Assembly (NCBI GenBank): GCA_945787445.1
Contig: CALZHT010000017.1
Coordinates: 1-38,989 of the forward strand
DNA: 38,989 bases
Reading direction: 5' to 3'
Source of the DNA: an uncultured Desulfobulbaceae bacterium
Lineage (GTDB): Bacteria > Desulfobacterota > Desulfobulbia > Desulfobulbales > CALZHT01
Below are positions 25,773 to 35,269 of this stretch, in pieces; positions within the stretch are counted from its first letter, which is position 1, and each line of letters starts with the position of its first letter. The notes beneath the pieces were generated by a model that was given only the letters and a program-made list of their open reading frames with translations, had not been told where the DNA came from and did no database searches. A program made the position numbers and the translations under genes.

Positions 25773-27308
25773 ATGAGAGAACGTTTATTCAACGTCATAA
25801 GGCAGTTTGCTGTCCTTGCCTTGTTATCCGGATGCGCACAACAGCCCGCTCCAATTCCCGAAACACCTCTTAAGCAGGGTAACGAATACATGGCCGAAAG
25901 CTTTGTCTCGCATGCCAAAAAAGCATATGAACAGGGGAACTTTACCGAAGCCATTGCCGACTTAAGCAAGGCCATTGACTATCAGCCGGAAAACGCTGAA
26001 ATCTATATTCTTCGTGGCAATGCCCGGGCAAAGAATAATTATCCGGACAGGGCCATTGCGGATTACAACAAGGCGTTAACCATAGAGGGAAACAACGTCA
26101 GGGCACTCCATAACCGTGGTGTAACATGGGATAAACAAGGTGAATATGACCAGGCTATTTCCGACTTCAACCGGGCTATAACAATCGATCCCGATTTTGC
26201 CATGGCCTATCATAGCCGTGGCAACGCTTGGGCCAACAAGGGTATCCACTCCAAAGCCGTTGTTGATTACACTGAAGCGCTGCAGCGTAAACCCGGTGAC
26301 GTTGAAACATATGTCAACCGTGGTTTTGCCAATGTCACTCTGGATGAACCGGAAAAGGCCATTACAGATTTCACCAATGCGATAGAGATCAAATCCGATC
26401 ATGTCAGAGCATATTTAGGCCGCGCCTCGGCCTTGGTTTCCAAGGGCCAACTCGACCAAGCCCTTGCGGATTTCAACAAAATCATCAAACTTACTCCCCG
26501 GGATGCAGACATCTATGTCAAAAGAGCGTATATTTTGGCCAAAAAAGGTGATCGTGACAAGGCTATCGGTGATTATACAAAGGCGATAAACCTCCAGCCT
26601 GAGAATGGTTCCGTCTATTACAGCCGCGGCATCACCTGGTATGAAATGGGCGAACTCGAAAAGGCCATTAACGATTTCAGCAAGGCTATCACCATAAGGC
26701 CACGCTTTGCCGAAGCCTTCTTGAACCGAGGGAATATTTGGGCCAAGAAAGGAAATTTCCCCAAAGCTTTAAATGACTATAATAAGGCCATTATCGTTTC
26801 CCCCCGATTTTCCGAGGCATTTGTAAATCGGGCTTATGTGCAAGAAAAGATGGGAAAATTGGACCAGGCCCTCGCGGACTACAATACAGCTCTCAATTTG
26901 AATTCCGACGATTTCAAGGCCTTAGCCAAACGGGGTTTGGTCTGGGAGAAAAAAGGAAATTTTAAGCGCGCTTTGGCTGACTACAAAAGGGCGCTGAAAC
27001 TTTCACCCACCTACCCTGAGACATATATCAACATGGCCTGGCTCCTGTCAACCTGTCCGGACGGCACATTTCGAAACGGCCAGAAAGCTCTGACCCTTGC
27101 GAAAAGGGCGGTTGAGATCTATCCCAGCCTTCTGAGCATGGATACCCTTGCGGCCGCCCATGCAGAAACAGGGAATTTTCAAGAGGCTATAACCATCCTC
27201 AACCAAATTCTCGATACACTCAAGAAACAAGATCAGGCCACTGGACTCACTGAAATCAAAAAGCGGCTGGACTCGTACAAAGCCGGGCAGCCTTGGCGGA
27301 ACAATTAG
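25773..27308 (+). CDS. TPR-repeat lipoprotein
   Basis: 511 residues from ATG 25773; an upstream in-frame ATG at 25704 would put 23 residues before the signal peptide and is less likely. The lipobox LLSGC places the acylated Cys at residue 21. The rest is about twelve 34-residue tetratricopeptide repeats, each with the W/Y-LG-Y-A-P-like spacing, e.g. AYHSRGNAWANKGIHSKAV and AFLNRGNIWAKKGNFPKAL. The repeat solenoid works as a protein-protein scaffold, here tethered to a membrane facing the periplasm. Partners are unknown. The stop codon lies inside a perfect hairpin. Confidence 0.9.
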   Translation: MRERLFNVIRQFAVLALLSGCAQQPAPIPETPLKQGNEYMAESFVSHAKKAYEQGNFTEAIADLSKAIDYQPENAEIYILRGNARAKNNYPDRAIADYNKALTIEGNNVRALHNRGVTWDKQGEYDQAISDFNRAITIDPDFAMAYHSRGNAWANKGIHSKAVVDYTEALQRKPGDVETYVNRGFANVTLDEPEKAITDFTNAIEIKSDHVRAYLGRASALVSKGQLDQALADFNKIIKLTPRDADIYVKRAYILAKKGDRDKAIGDYTKAINLQPENGSVYYSRGITWYEMGELEKAINDFSKAITIRPRFAEAFLNRGNIWAKKGNFPKALNDYNKAIIVSPRFSEAFVNRAYVQEKMGKLDQALADYNTALNLNSDDFKALAKRGLVWEKKGNFKRALADYKRALKLSPTYPETYINMAWLLSTCPDGTFRNGQKALTLAKRAVEIYPSLLSMDTLAAAHAETGNFQEAITILNQILDTLKKQDQATGLTEIKKRLDSYKAGQPWRNN

Positions 27309-27323
27309 GCGCTTAGCGCCTAA
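27305..27323. repeat. perfect 19-bp palindrome overlapping the TPR gene stop
   Basis: TTAGGCGCTTAGCGCCTAA is an 8-bp stem with a 3-base loop, and its TAG is the stop codon of the TPR gene. No T-run follows, so it is a hairpin of uncertain termination ability. Confidence 0.6.
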
Positions 27324-27419
27324 ATATAACAAAAAATTGTCTATTAAATGATTTATGCTGCAATTCCAGTAAGTTGGATATTCTCTTTAGTTCCGCTTAA
27401 TGGGGTTTGATTAACGCGA

Positions 27420-27660
27420 ACATCGAACATCGAACGTCCAACATCGAACGTCGAATGGAAAAAAATAAAGAAACATACCTATGACCTGATATAAAGGCTG
27501 CTTGATATTCGGTGCGAGTCATCAAGATTGTTGAACAGCTGCCAAATATCAGAGCAGACAACCATATTGCAGACCAGAACGTTTACCCCATTGGGGCACT
27601 GAAAATAGCGTTATTTTTTATTCGATGTTGAACATTCGATGTTCGATGTTGGACGTTCAT
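27420..27660. repeat. inverted blocks of ATCGAAC-type iterons flanking about 190 bp
   Basis: At 27420-27456, CATCGAACATCGAACGTCC and further AACATCGAACGTC-like units are clustered. The reverse complement of the same motif fills 27620-27659. The 18-mer GAACGTCCAACATCGAAC at 27432-27449 is perfectly inverted at 27641-27658. The DNA between shows no ORF, so the whole may be a miniature inverted-repeat element. Confidence 0.8.
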
Positions 27661-27733
27661 ATTTTAATTAGGTAACTTACTGCTGCCCAAAGGGCCTCTT
27701 TTTCCAAGTTTCATCTTAGACAAAGCATAATAT

Positions 27734-29242
27734 CTATTGATACAATGCAGCGGCAGCGTCCTCCCTTGGCAGGCCCAAAAACATCTCGACAAGCTTTGGA
27801 TCCAGATGCGATCCTGCCAATGATTGAAGATGCTCAATAACCTTTTCTTCCGACCATGCCGGGTGATATCTCCGCTTTGAACGCAAGGCGTCATAAATAT
27901 CTGCCACCGCAAATATCCGCGCCGCAATTGGAATCTGCTCCCCCTTCAATCCCCGGGGATATCCGGTGCCGTCCCACTTTTCATGGTGGCAGTAAGGAAT
28001 GTCAAGGGCCGGTTTGAGATAGGTGATCTGGGAAAGCATTTTAAAAGCGTGTTCCGGGTGGAGACGCATAATTTCCTGCTCTTCATCAGTGAAAGTACCT
28101 TCTTTCATAAGAATGGAGTCTGCAATCGCCATTTTGCCGATATCATGCAGCAGTGCGCCCCGCCGTACGTGGATAAGCTCAGCCTCCTTTATCCCGTAAG
28201 ACCGTGCCAGCCGGAGAGTTATTTCGACCACCCTCTGGGTATGCCCTTCTGTTTCCTTGTCGCGCAACTCCAGGGCACGCGCCCACCCCTCAATGGTTGA
28301 ATCATAGGCAATGACCAGCTCAGCATTGGATTTCTGCAGGTCGTCAAATAGGGTCGCATTTTCAATGGCGATTGCCGCTTGCACTGCCAATGCCTCTAGA
28401 AAATCAAACCAGACAGAATCCGCTTCAAAATACCTTCGGTTAAACAGTTCCAACACTCCCTTAATATGCCCTTTTGCCATTAATGGTATGGCATAATAGG
28501 CTGCAAAACCTTCCTCTTCAATCAATTCATCTCGTATAAATAACTTTTCTTCATCATCTGCCAAGTTCGGGATAATGATCAGTCTGCGATCCATTGCCGC
28601 TTTGCCGGCACTACCCTCGCCAAGCCGCTCTTTGGAAGCCTTTATCTTCTGGGAGCTAAACCCGTGACCGGCAACATATTCAAGGGTTAAGGTATGGGGG
28701 CTCAGAATAAGCACATCCATAGCATCCATTCGCAATTCAGGCAGGGCCTGTTCGAAAAGAACCTTAAGGGTCATCCTGAGATCCATGCTGCTGATGATCA
28801 TCATATCAATGGAGTGGAGGGTGGAAATATGCTGGAGGTTTATCCGCGCTTGTTCTTCAGCTTTTTTTCTAGCCTGGATCTCACCTTCAAGAACCACATT
28901 GTTCGCAGAAAGGGTTACATTCAATTCCTTGAGTTGTTGCTCGCTTTCCCTAATCCTGTCAATAATCATTCTGGTAAGGCTCATGACAAGAAATACAAAA
29001 AAGGCGCCGCCCAGGAAAACCGGTCCGGTAATAATCTCCATGGGAAACATGACATTTTTGATCTGGAAAACCAGGAAAGCCAGGTAGCCGGCAATGAAAA
29101 AAAACATCAATAAAACAATGATCTCCCACCTGCTCCTGAGACCTTCCGGCACTACTTGCAATATTTTCGTGCCGACCTTTATTGAGGCCACTAGAAATAA
29201 CAGGCCAAGACCGACCATTATGATTGAAAGTATTTGCAACAT
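27734..29242 (-). CDS. membrane-anchored GAF and HD-GYP domain protein (putative c-di-GMP phosphodiesterase)
   Basis: 502 residues. Three hydrophobic segments at about 1-25, 40-60 and 70-92, a coiled-coil linker (about 95-135), a GAF domain (about 140-300), then HD-GYP (about 310-490). The metal-binding His-Asp pair is His366/Asp367 in ALLHDIGKM, and the GYP motif is intact at 427-429 in WDGTGYPRGL, with CHHEKWDG before it. HD-GYP proteins hydrolyse cyclic di-GMP, so a ligand sensed by GAF or the membrane part probably tunes c-di-GMP. Divergent from feoA. Confidence 0.93.
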   Translation of the reverse strand: MLQILSIIMVGLGLLFLVASIKVGTKILQVVPEGLRSRWEIIVLLMFFFIAGYLAFLVFQIKNVMFPMEIITGPVFLGGAFFVFLVMSLTRMIIDRIRESEQQLKELNVTLSANNVVLEGEIQARKKAEEQARINLQHISTLHSIDMMIISSMDLRMTLKVLFEQALPELRMDAMDVLILSPHTLTLEYVAGHGFSSQKIKASKERLGEGSAGKAAMDRRLIIIPNLADDEEKLFIRDELIEEEGFAAYYAIPLMAKGHIKGVLELFNRRYFEADSVWFDFLEALAVQAAIAIENATLFDDLQKSNAELVIAYDSTIEGWARALELRDKETEGHTQRVVEITLRLARSYGIKEAELIHVRRGALLHDIGKMAIADSILMKEGTFTDEEQEIMRLHPEHAFKMLSQITYLKPALDIPYCHHEKWDGTGYPRGLKGEQIPIAARIFAVADIYDALRSKRRYHPAWSEEKVIEHLQSLAGSHLDPKLVEMFLGLPREDAAAALYQ

Positions 29243-29383
29243 GTATTTCTCACTTTCTTAAATAAGACAATTGCAAGAACACCTTACAGAGTGTCCAATA
29301 TGTGTGCAACTGAAATAGGAAATGTCTACACACTGTCCATGCCTGAGTATACATCTTTTATTCAGGCTGACAAATTTGCATAG

Positions 29384-29397
29384 TTAGGTGTTCCTAA
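29384..29397. promoter_or_regulatory. candidate metal-regulator operator upstream of feoA
   Basis: TTAGG-TGTT-CCTAA is a 14-bp palindrome located 27 bp upstream of the feoA -35 box. TTAGG half-sites are typical of DtxR/IdeR-family iron regulators, though the spacing is shorter than the 19-bp IdeR box. No clear Fur box was found. Confidence 0.4.
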
Positions 29398-29424
29398 TTT
29401 TTTTTGAGCTCCAAAACATACTTG

Positions 29425-29453
29425 TTGACAATGGCATGGCCTATATTTATATA
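29425..29453 (+). promoter_or_regulatory. sigma-70 promoter for the feo operon
   Basis: TTGACA at 29425-29430, a 17-bp spacer and TATATA at 29448-29453 give a near-consensus promoter about 105 bp upstream of the feoA start codon. The rest of 29243-29558 has the palindrome at 29384 and a GCCTGA/TCAGGC hairpin near 29341-29367 but no gene. Confidence 0.7.
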
Positions 29454-29558
29454 TACTTTCTTAAACAAGTTATCTTATTAAAAGGAAATTAACCAATAGG
29501 TAGTATTTCACCGGGAAGTCGAAGACTTTGCGGATACTGGATTAGGTTGTAACAGAAC

Positions 29559-29792
29559 ATGGCCCAATTAATGCTGCGTCAGATGCAACGCAAACAATCA
29601 GGCACAATCACTGCCGTTAAAATCGGCGGCGAACTCGGCAGAAGGATACGCGAGATGGGCCTGGTGCCGGGGACCAAGATAACCATTCAGGGAAGAGCGC
29701 CCCTTTATGATCCTGTCGCTTTACGTGTCATGGGCGGCACCCTTACCCTTCGCAACAATGAAGCTGATTTTATCGAAGTGGAAATTCCTTAG
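29559..29792 (+). CDS. feoA: FeoA-domain protein
   Basis: 77 residues of SH3-like fold typical of FeoA: VKIGGELGRRIREMGLVPG, then TKITIQGRAPLYDPVALRV and a final beta strand. FeoA is a small cytoplasmic protein needed for FeoB-dependent ferrous iron uptake. It is 50 bp upstream of feoB on the same strand. Confidence 0.94.
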   Translation: MAQLMLRQMQRKQSGTITAVKIGGELGRRIREMGLVPGTKITIQGRAPLYDPVALRVMGGTLTLRNNEADFIEVEIP

Positions 29793-29842
29793 TTGCTCAG
29801 TCGAGTAGCCGGATCTCATCACCATATACGTATATAGACCAT

Positions 29843-32065
29843 ATGCCGACCCAAGCAAAAATTGCCCTTGCCGGCAACCCCAATTCCGGCAAAACAACCC
29901 TTTTCAATGAACTTACCGGCTCCCGGCAGCATGTGGGGAATTATCCGGGCGTGACCGTTGAAAAGAAAGAGGGATACTATCTTGTTGATGAGAGTAGGAT
30001 AACCATTGTTGACCTGCCAGGCACATATTCTCTCACCGCCTATTCGGTTGAAGAAGTAGTGGCACGGGATTTTCTTGCCAATGAAAAGCCCGCTGCTGTT
30101 ATCAATATTACCGATGCATCCAACCTGGAGCGCAATCTCTACCTGACCTGCCAATTTCTGGAACTGGGAATTCCTTTGGTCATTGCCCTTAATATGATTG
30201 ATGTTGCCAAGACACGGGGCATTGCAATTGACCACGACAAACTGAGTGCACTCCTCGGGGTGCCGGTAATACCGATAATTGCCCGTTCAGGTAAAGGCAC
30301 GGCAGACCTTATGCGAAAAGCTGTTGCCGTAGCAAAGGAGGAAAGGAACTGGCAGCCGATTCATATTTCATATGGTGAGGATCTCGATGCCACCCTCCTG
30401 GAGATGCAGGATAAAATAGAAAAGGAGAATTTCCTTACAGAAGTCTACCCGGCCAGGTGGGTGGCAATGAAATACCTTGAACAGGACAGCCAGATCCTGG
30501 AAATCGGCCGCCGGCAAAATGTTTCCCTGTCCCAAGAGCTTGAGGCAATGGAGAAAACGGTTTCAGACCATCTTCTCAAGACCATGGAGACGTACCCTGA
30601 AGCGATGATTGCCGACCACCGCTATGGCTTTATTAAATCCATTCTCATTCAAGATGTGATCAACCAGCGCTTTGATGAAGACAGGCTCTATATTTCCGAC
30701 AGGATCGATAAATTAGTGACCAACCGTTTCCTTGGTCCATTGATCATGTTCGGGGTGCTGTTCGGGCTCTACAAGTTCACCTTCACATTCAGCGAAATCC
30801 CGCTAGGGTTCATGGAAACTTTTTTTACCTGGTTGGGCGGCATCGTTGACCGAATACTTCCGGACGGCCAACTTAAATCCTTGTTTCTTTCCGGCATCAT
30901 AGATGGAGTTGGTGGTGTTTTAGGTTTTGTGCCTCTGATTATGTTCATGTTTTTCGGCATCGCCATTCTGGAGGATTCCGGCTACCTTGCCCGCGCCGCC
31001 TTTATGATGGACAGGATTTTCAGGATTTTCGGCCTACATGGCAGTTCGGTCATGCCTTTTATTGTTTCAGGGGGCATTGCCGGAGGCTGTGCGGTTCCGG
31101 GCGTTCTTGCCACCCGTACCCTGCGCTCAAGAAAAGAACGGCTGGCTACTCTTCTCACGGTATCGTTCATGAACTGCGGGGCAAAGGTGCCTGTTCTCGC
31201 CCTGCTGACCGCGGTCTTTTTCTCTGAAAATCAGGCAAGGGTGCTTTTTCTATTAACGTTGCTGGCCTGGGCAGTTGCCCTGCTTGTTGCCAAATTCTTA
31301 AGACTCACCGTTTTAAGCGGCAAATCAACTCCCTTTGTCATGGAACTGCCGCCGTACCGTTTTCCCACTTTCAAAGGCTTGCTGATCCACACCTGGGAGA
31401 GGACCTGGCAGTATATCAAGAAGGCAGGCACTGTAATTCTCGGCATCTCCATTCTTCTCTGGGCCATGATGACCTATCCCGGGCTGCCGGCAACCGAGCG
31501 CGATGCTTTTGAACAACAACGGCAGAACATTGTTTCATCATACGCAATCGAAATAGCGCAAGCCCATCAACAAACAGATAATGTAGACTCTTCTCCTGCA
31601 GCGCTTGAGGAGCAGAGCAAGCTTATAGCCATTGACGGCGCCCAGGCAGAGGCTGCATTACGGTTTTCCTTAGCGGGCCGCATTGGCACCTGGCTCGAAA
31701 ACATCACCTGGCTTACCGGCTTTGACTGGCGCACCAACATCGCTTTGCTCGGCGGCTTTGCCGCGAAAGAAATAATTATATCAACCCTGGGCACGGCCTA
31801 CTCCCTGGGCGAGGTCGATCCGGAGGAAACCGGGTTCCTCAGGGAAACCCTTGCCAACAATCCGTTATGGAATCCAGCCATGGGCATGGCACTTATAGCG
31901 TTTATCATGTTTTACACACCATGTTTCGCCACGGTCATATGTATTGTTCGTGAGGCCGGCTCCTGGAAGTGGGGCCTGTTTTCCATGGTTTTTAACACGT
32001 TTTTCGCCTTTACCCTGGCGGCGCTCATTTACCGCCTCGCCCTGTTCATGGGTTTTGGCGGCTGA
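29843..32065 (+). CDS. feoB: ferrous iron transporter FeoB
   Basis: 740 residues. An N-terminal G-protein domain with GNPNSGKTTLFN (residues 11-22), the switch segment GNYPGVTVEKKEG, DLPGTYS, and NMID for guanine specificity; a helical spacer; then a polytopic membrane domain with two Gate-like motifs (GGCAVPGVLATR and NCGAKVPVLALL) containing the conserved Cys residues. It imports Fe(II) across the inner membrane. Neighbours feoA and a Cys-rich small membrane protein confirm the locus. A region near residues 555-600 (QTDNVDSSPAALEEQSK) is an insert-like polar loop. Confidence 0.97.
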   Translation: MPTQAKIALAGNPNSGKTTLFNELTGSRQHVGNYPGVTVEKKEGYYLVDESRITIVDLPGTYSLTAYSVEEVVARDFLANEKPAAVINITDASNLERNLYLTCQFLELGIPLVIALNMIDVAKTRGIAIDHDKLSALLGVPVIPIIARSGKGTADLMRKAVAVAKEERNWQPIHISYGEDLDATLLEMQDKIEKENFLTEVYPARWVAMKYLEQDSQILEIGRRQNVSLSQELEAMEKTVSDHLLKTMETYPEAMIADHRYGFIKSILIQDVINQRFDEDRLYISDRIDKLVTNRFLGPLIMFGVLFGLYKFTFTFSEIPLGFMETFFTWLGGIVDRILPDGQLKSLFLSGIIDGVGGVLGFVPLIMFMFFGIAILEDSGYLARAAFMMDRIFRIFGLHGSSVMPFIVSGGIAGGCAVPGVLATRTLRSRKERLATLLTVSFMNCGAKVPVLALLTAVFFSENQARVLFLLTLLAWAVALLVAKFLRLTVLSGKSTPFVMELPPYRFPTFKGLLIHTWERTWQYIKKAGTVILGISILLWAMMTYPGLPATERDAFEQQRQNIVSSYAIEIAQAHQQTDNVDSSPAALEEQSKLIAIDGAQAEAALRFSLAGRIGTWLENITWLTGFDWRTNIALLGGFAAKEIIISTLGTAYSLGEVDPEETGFLRETLANNPLWNPAMGMALIAFIMFYTPCFATVICIVREAGSWKWGLFSMVFNTFFAFTLAALIYRLALFMGFGG

Positions 32066-32100
32066 TTTGACTTTTTCCTCTTCGTACTTAAGGTAATGTT

Positions 32101-32304
32101 ATGTGGCAAAACAGCATCATCGCAATCATCATTGTACTCTGTGTATTTTTCCTCGGCCGGCGGTTCTACCGCTTCATCAAGGGTGATAGCTCCGGCTGCG
32201 GGACAGGTTGTTGCAGTTGCCCTCCGAATATGGGCAGCCAGGAAAACCCGTGTCCTTTACCCAAGAATCCATCTGAAAAGTCCTCCTGCGACTGCGGCCC
32301 ATGA
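32101..32304 (+). CDS. FeoB-associated Cys-rich membrane protein
   Basis: 67 residues: one N-terminal TM helix (IIAIIIVLCVFFLG), then a short Cys-rich tail (SGCGTGCCSC, NPCPLP, SSCDCGP) with eight Cys after the membrane segment. This form and its place 35 bp behind feoB match the FeoB-associated Cys-rich family. It may bind iron or an iron-sulfur centre at the pore exit; the role is not settled. Confidence 0.88.
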   Translation: MWQNSIIAIIIVLCVFFLGRRFYRFIKGDSSGCGTGCCSCPPNMGSQENPCPLPKNPSEKSSCDCGP

Positions 32305-32418
32305 ACCTTATCCCTGCAGATTGTTTTACTCCGAATAGCTGCGAGGTATTAGCCCCCTAAAGAGCAACAACGCTATTGCAATTTTCCGAGCCTAGTACCC
32401 TGCTCTCCTAAAATATTG

Positions 32419-32546
32419 ATGGCGTCGCAAAAAGTCGTCATACCCGCGAAAGCGGGTATCCAGATAACATGCAACTTATTGAAAAAACTGGATTCCCGTT
32501 TCCACTGGAATGACGGGAAACATAATTTCCCGACTTTTTCGCGAGT
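32419..32546. repeat. composite palindromic repeat element
   Basis: The outer arms are ATGGCGTCGCAAAAAGTCG (from 32419) and CGACTTTTTCGCGA (32531-32544). Inside them CATACCCGCGAAAGCGGGTA and a matching right arm with ATTCCCGTTTCCACTGGAAT form a second stem, the widespread 'CATTCCCGCGAAAGCGGGAATCC' type. The 17-base left end is shared inverted with 23263-23279. The rest of 32305-32706 shows no gene. Confidence 0.85.
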
Positions 32547-32715
32547 ACATCAAATATTGACCTTTTACGCCTTTCCTGGCATTTTACATTTTTACTTTTG
32601 CTATACCGTTTTGATATGATCGATAGACTCAGATAGAGCTTTACGGTCATTCAAAATTGGGCGTTTCTATACGCTGATCCCATTAATTATTTTTTGTGCA
32701 AAGCAGGTGGTGGCA

Positions 32716-33984
32716 ATGATCAACATCGTAGAGAAATGGCTGGTTGGACAGGGAATGCCTGAAAATGTTGCCCAACTTATCGAAATTACAATCTCTTTGG
32801 TCCTCATACTGATTGCTGCCTTGATGGCGCGATGGATTGCAAAACGCTTTCTCATTCCCATCGCGGAAAAGGCGGTTCATAGTAGTTCCGCCAAATGGGA
32901 TGATACCTTGGTGGGCCGCGGTTTTTTCAACCGTCTCGCCTCTCTCCTGCCTGTTGTGGTGATATACACTTCCGCCGATCTGATGTTTCCTGACCAGAGC
33001 TCCATCAGTGAGTTCATCAAACGGTTGTCCATGACTCTCTTTGTCCTCTTTGGGGTCAGGATACTGGATTCTTTGCTGTTCGCCGCCCGCGACATATACA
33101 CACCGGTGGAAAAAGAAAAGGGCAAATCCATTGGCAGTTATGTTGACGCTGTCAGGATTATCGCCTATGTCCTGGCCGGTATTTTTATGGTCTCCATCTT
33201 GACCGACAAATCGCCATGGGGGCTTCTCAGTGTGTTTGGCGGTCTCACCGCTGTCCTCCTCCTGATTTTCAAGGACACCATTCTGGGATTCATTGCCGGC
33301 ATCCAGCTTTCCGCCCACGATATGATACGGATTGGCGACTGGCTTGAAATGCCCAAATATGAAGCAGACGGCGACGTAATAGATATCTCCATCCATACGG
33401 TCAAGGTAAGGAATTGGGACAAGACCATCACCACTATCCCCACCTATGCCCTGGTCTCCAATTCGTTCAAGAACTGGCGCGGCATGTCCGATTCAGGCGG
33501 CAGACGGATCAAGCGGGCTCTCAATATAGACATGAACTCCATCAAGTTCTGCACCGAGGAAATGCTGGCCCATTATGAAAGATACCACCTGTTGCACGAC
33601 TATCTGACCGAGAAAAAAACCGCCATCGAAGCATACAATAAAGAACATGGTGTGGATGATACTGTCCTGGTGAATGGCCGGCGGCAGACCAACGTCGGAG
33701 TCTTCCGGGCCTATATTGTCGCCTATCTGAAGGCGCACCCCAAGATCCACCGGGACATGACCTTCCTGGTCCGGCACCTGGCCCCGACCGCCCAGGGTTT
33801 GCCCATTGAAATATATGTGTTCAGCAACGACCAGGTCTGGGCCAACTACGAAGCCATCCAAGCCGATATCTTCGACCATATTCTGGCCGTGGCGCCCCAT
33901 TTTGATCTGCGAGTATACCAGTATCCTTCAGGCTACGATCTGAAAGCACTCGCAGCCGCGCTCCCCCTTCCCTCGGCCCATTAA
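32716..33984 (+). CDS. MscS-family mechanosensitive channel, YbdG type
   Basis: 422 residues from ATG 32716, which has AGGTGG six bases upstream; GTG 32707 is in frame. About five TM segments precede the MscS beta domain. The block [20 protein letters not shown] then [19 protein letters not shown] is the distinctive YbdG/MscM-like signature. The long C-terminal domain (about residues 260-422) ends in a proline-poor soluble tail. It releases solutes on osmotic downshock. ZupT starts 20 bp after its stop. Confidence 0.92.
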   Translation: MINIVEKWLVGQGMPENVAQLIEITISLVLILIAALMARWIAKRFLIPIAEKAVHSSSAKWDDTLVGRGFFNRLASLLPVVVIYTSADLMFPDQSSISEFIKRLSMTLFVLFGVRILDSLLFAARDIYTPVEKEKGKSIGSYVDAVRIIAYVLAGIFMVSILTDKSPWGLLSVFGGLTAVLLLIFKDTILGFIAGIQLSAHDMIRIGDWLEMPKYEADGDVIDISIHTVKVRNWDKTITTIPTYALVSNSFKNWRGMSDSGGRRIKRALNIDMNSIKFCTEEMLAHYERYHLLHDYLTEKKTAIEAYNKEHGVDDTVLVNGRRQTNVGVFRAYIVAYLKAHPKIHRDMTFLVRHLAPTAQGLPIEIYVFSNDQVWANYEAIQADIFDHILAVAPHFDLRVYQYPSGYDLKALAAALPLPSAH

Positions 33985-34003
33985 TAAAGCAGGAATTACC
34001 GGT

Positions 34004-34813
34004 ATGGAAAATAATATCCTCTTTGCCTTCGGTCTGACGGCTTTTGCCGGCTTGTCCACCGGGATCGGCAGCGCCCTTGCTTTTTTCACCAAACGGACCA
34101 ACAAGGCCTTTCTTTCTTCATCCCTTGGTTTTTCAGCCGGGGTAATGATTTATGTCTCTTTTGTCGAAATTCTCCAGAAAGCCAGAGACAGCCTGGTGCC
34201 GGTCTATGGGAATATTGCCGGCAACTGGTACACCGTGCTCGCCTTTTTCGGCGGCATTCTGCTGATTCTTATCATCGACAAATTCGTGCCTGAGACGGAA
34301 AATCCCCATGAAGCGCATACCATAGAAGAAATCAGAGGAGAGTCCACCCTTGGTCACGATCACAAACTTTTACGCATGGGCGTCTTTACCGCACTCGCCA
34401 TTGCCATCCATAACTTCCCCGAAGGATTGGCCACGTTCACGGCTGCCCTCACCGATCCGATGCTCGGCATTTCCATAGCCGTTGCCATCGCCATCCATAA
34501 TATTCCCGAAGGCATATCCGTTTCCGTGCCGGTCTATTTCGCCACCGGCAGCAAAAAAAAAGCCTTCTGGCTATCATTTCTGTCCGGCGTGTCGGAACCT
34601 ATCGGCGCCCTCATCGGCTACCTCCTGCTCCGCCCTTTCCTCACGGAAACAACATTCGGCATTCTTTTCGCCGCCGTGGCCGGTATCATGGTTTTCATTT
34701 CGCTGGACGAACTGCTGCCCACGGCCCGTGAATACGGATCAGGCCACAAAAGCGTCTACGGCCTTATCGCCGGAATGGCGGTAATGGCCTTGAGCCTTCT
34801 GTTGTTTATGTAA
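34004..34813 (+). CDS. zupT: ZIP-family divalent metal transporter ZupT
   Basis: 269 residues, the ZupT size, with eight predicted TM segments. The two metal-binding motifs are HNFPEG (136-141) and HNIPEG (165-170); TGIGSAL and SFVEIL near the N-terminus and a His-rich cytosolic loop ([15 protein letters not shown]) fit. It imports zinc and, in E. coli, also iron, cobalt and manganese. Downstream-adjacent to the mechanosensitive channel and about 2 kb from the feo locus. Confidence 0.95.
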   Translation: MENNILFAFGLTAFAGLSTGIGSALAFFTKRTNKAFLSSSLGFSAGVMIYVSFVEILQKARDSLVPVYGNIAGNWYTVLAFFGGILLILIIDKFVPETENPHEAHTIEEIRGESTLGHDHKLLRMGVFTALAIAIHNFPEGLATFTAALTDPMLGISIAVAIAIHNIPEGISVSVPVYFATGSKKKAFWLSFLSGVSEPIGALIGYLLLRPFLTETTFGILFAAVAGIMVFISLDELLPTAREYGSGHKSVYGLIAGMAVMALSLLLFM

Positions 34814-34842
34814 TTACCACGGTATAATACGGTATAATATTG

Positions 34843-34871
34843 TTGATTGATCTTGTGATTTGCGTTATAAA
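34843..34871 (+). promoter_or_regulatory. promoter of tRNA-Arg
   Basis: TTGATT at 34843-34848, a 17-bp spacer and TATAAA at 34866-34871 lie 14 bp upstream of the mature tRNA 5' end. A tandem 10-bp repeat of ACGGTATAAT sits just upstream (about 34819-34838). Confidence 0.7.
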
Positions 34872-34885
34872 AGCCCTTTCATTGC

Positions 34886-34962
<77 letters not shown>

Positions 34963-35041
34963 TTGACTCCTCGGCTTTAACCTACTTGAAGCTATCAGAA
35001 TATATAGATCTACCAGCGTCCGCGCAGCGAAGCGAGCAGAC

Positions 35042-35060
35042 AATCCTGCCGGGCGCGCCA
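35042..35060 (+). repeat. duplicated tRNA-Arg 3' end, putative attachment-site remnant
   Basis: AATCCTGCCGGGCGCGCCA is identical to tRNA positions 34944-34962. The 79 bp between the copies encode nothing recognisable. The tRNA terminator now lies after the second copy, as expected if a segment was inserted by recombination at the tRNA 3' end and later mostly lost. Confidence 0.85.
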
Positions 35061-35068
35061 GAGATATC

Positions 35069-35104
35069 AAGCCTTTAACTCAAATCGAGTTAGGGGCTTT
35101 TTAT
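35069..35104 (+). terminator. Rho-independent terminator of the tRNA transcript
   Basis: A 13-bp stem AAGCCTTTAACTC with GAGTTAGGGGCTT (two G-U pairs) and an AAATC loop, followed by a T-rich tract. It lies 9 bp after the duplicated tRNA end. Confidence 0.85.
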
Positions 35105-35269
35105 TTGGTTGCGGATTGTTGTGAAAGAATCATCAAGTTTGTTGTAGCGTGACGCGCGGTTTGGAACTAAATGATGCATGGTGTGGAATCATGAATTCGC
35201 TCAGGTTTAATCTGTCAACCTGTAACCTAAAATCTCCCCGCAAAAGATCAATTCATAGCAGGAAGTTGC

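Noticed and set aside
27418-27457. Tandem ATCGAAC units considered as a CRISPR array
   Set aside because: Units are contiguous and variable with no spacers, and no cas gene is present.
32416-32619. 67-codon plus-strand ORF containing VIPAKAGIQ and LDSRFHWNDG
   Set aside because: This peptide pattern is the translation of a dispersed CCCGCGAAAGCGGG-type palindrome, a well-known false ORF, not a gene.
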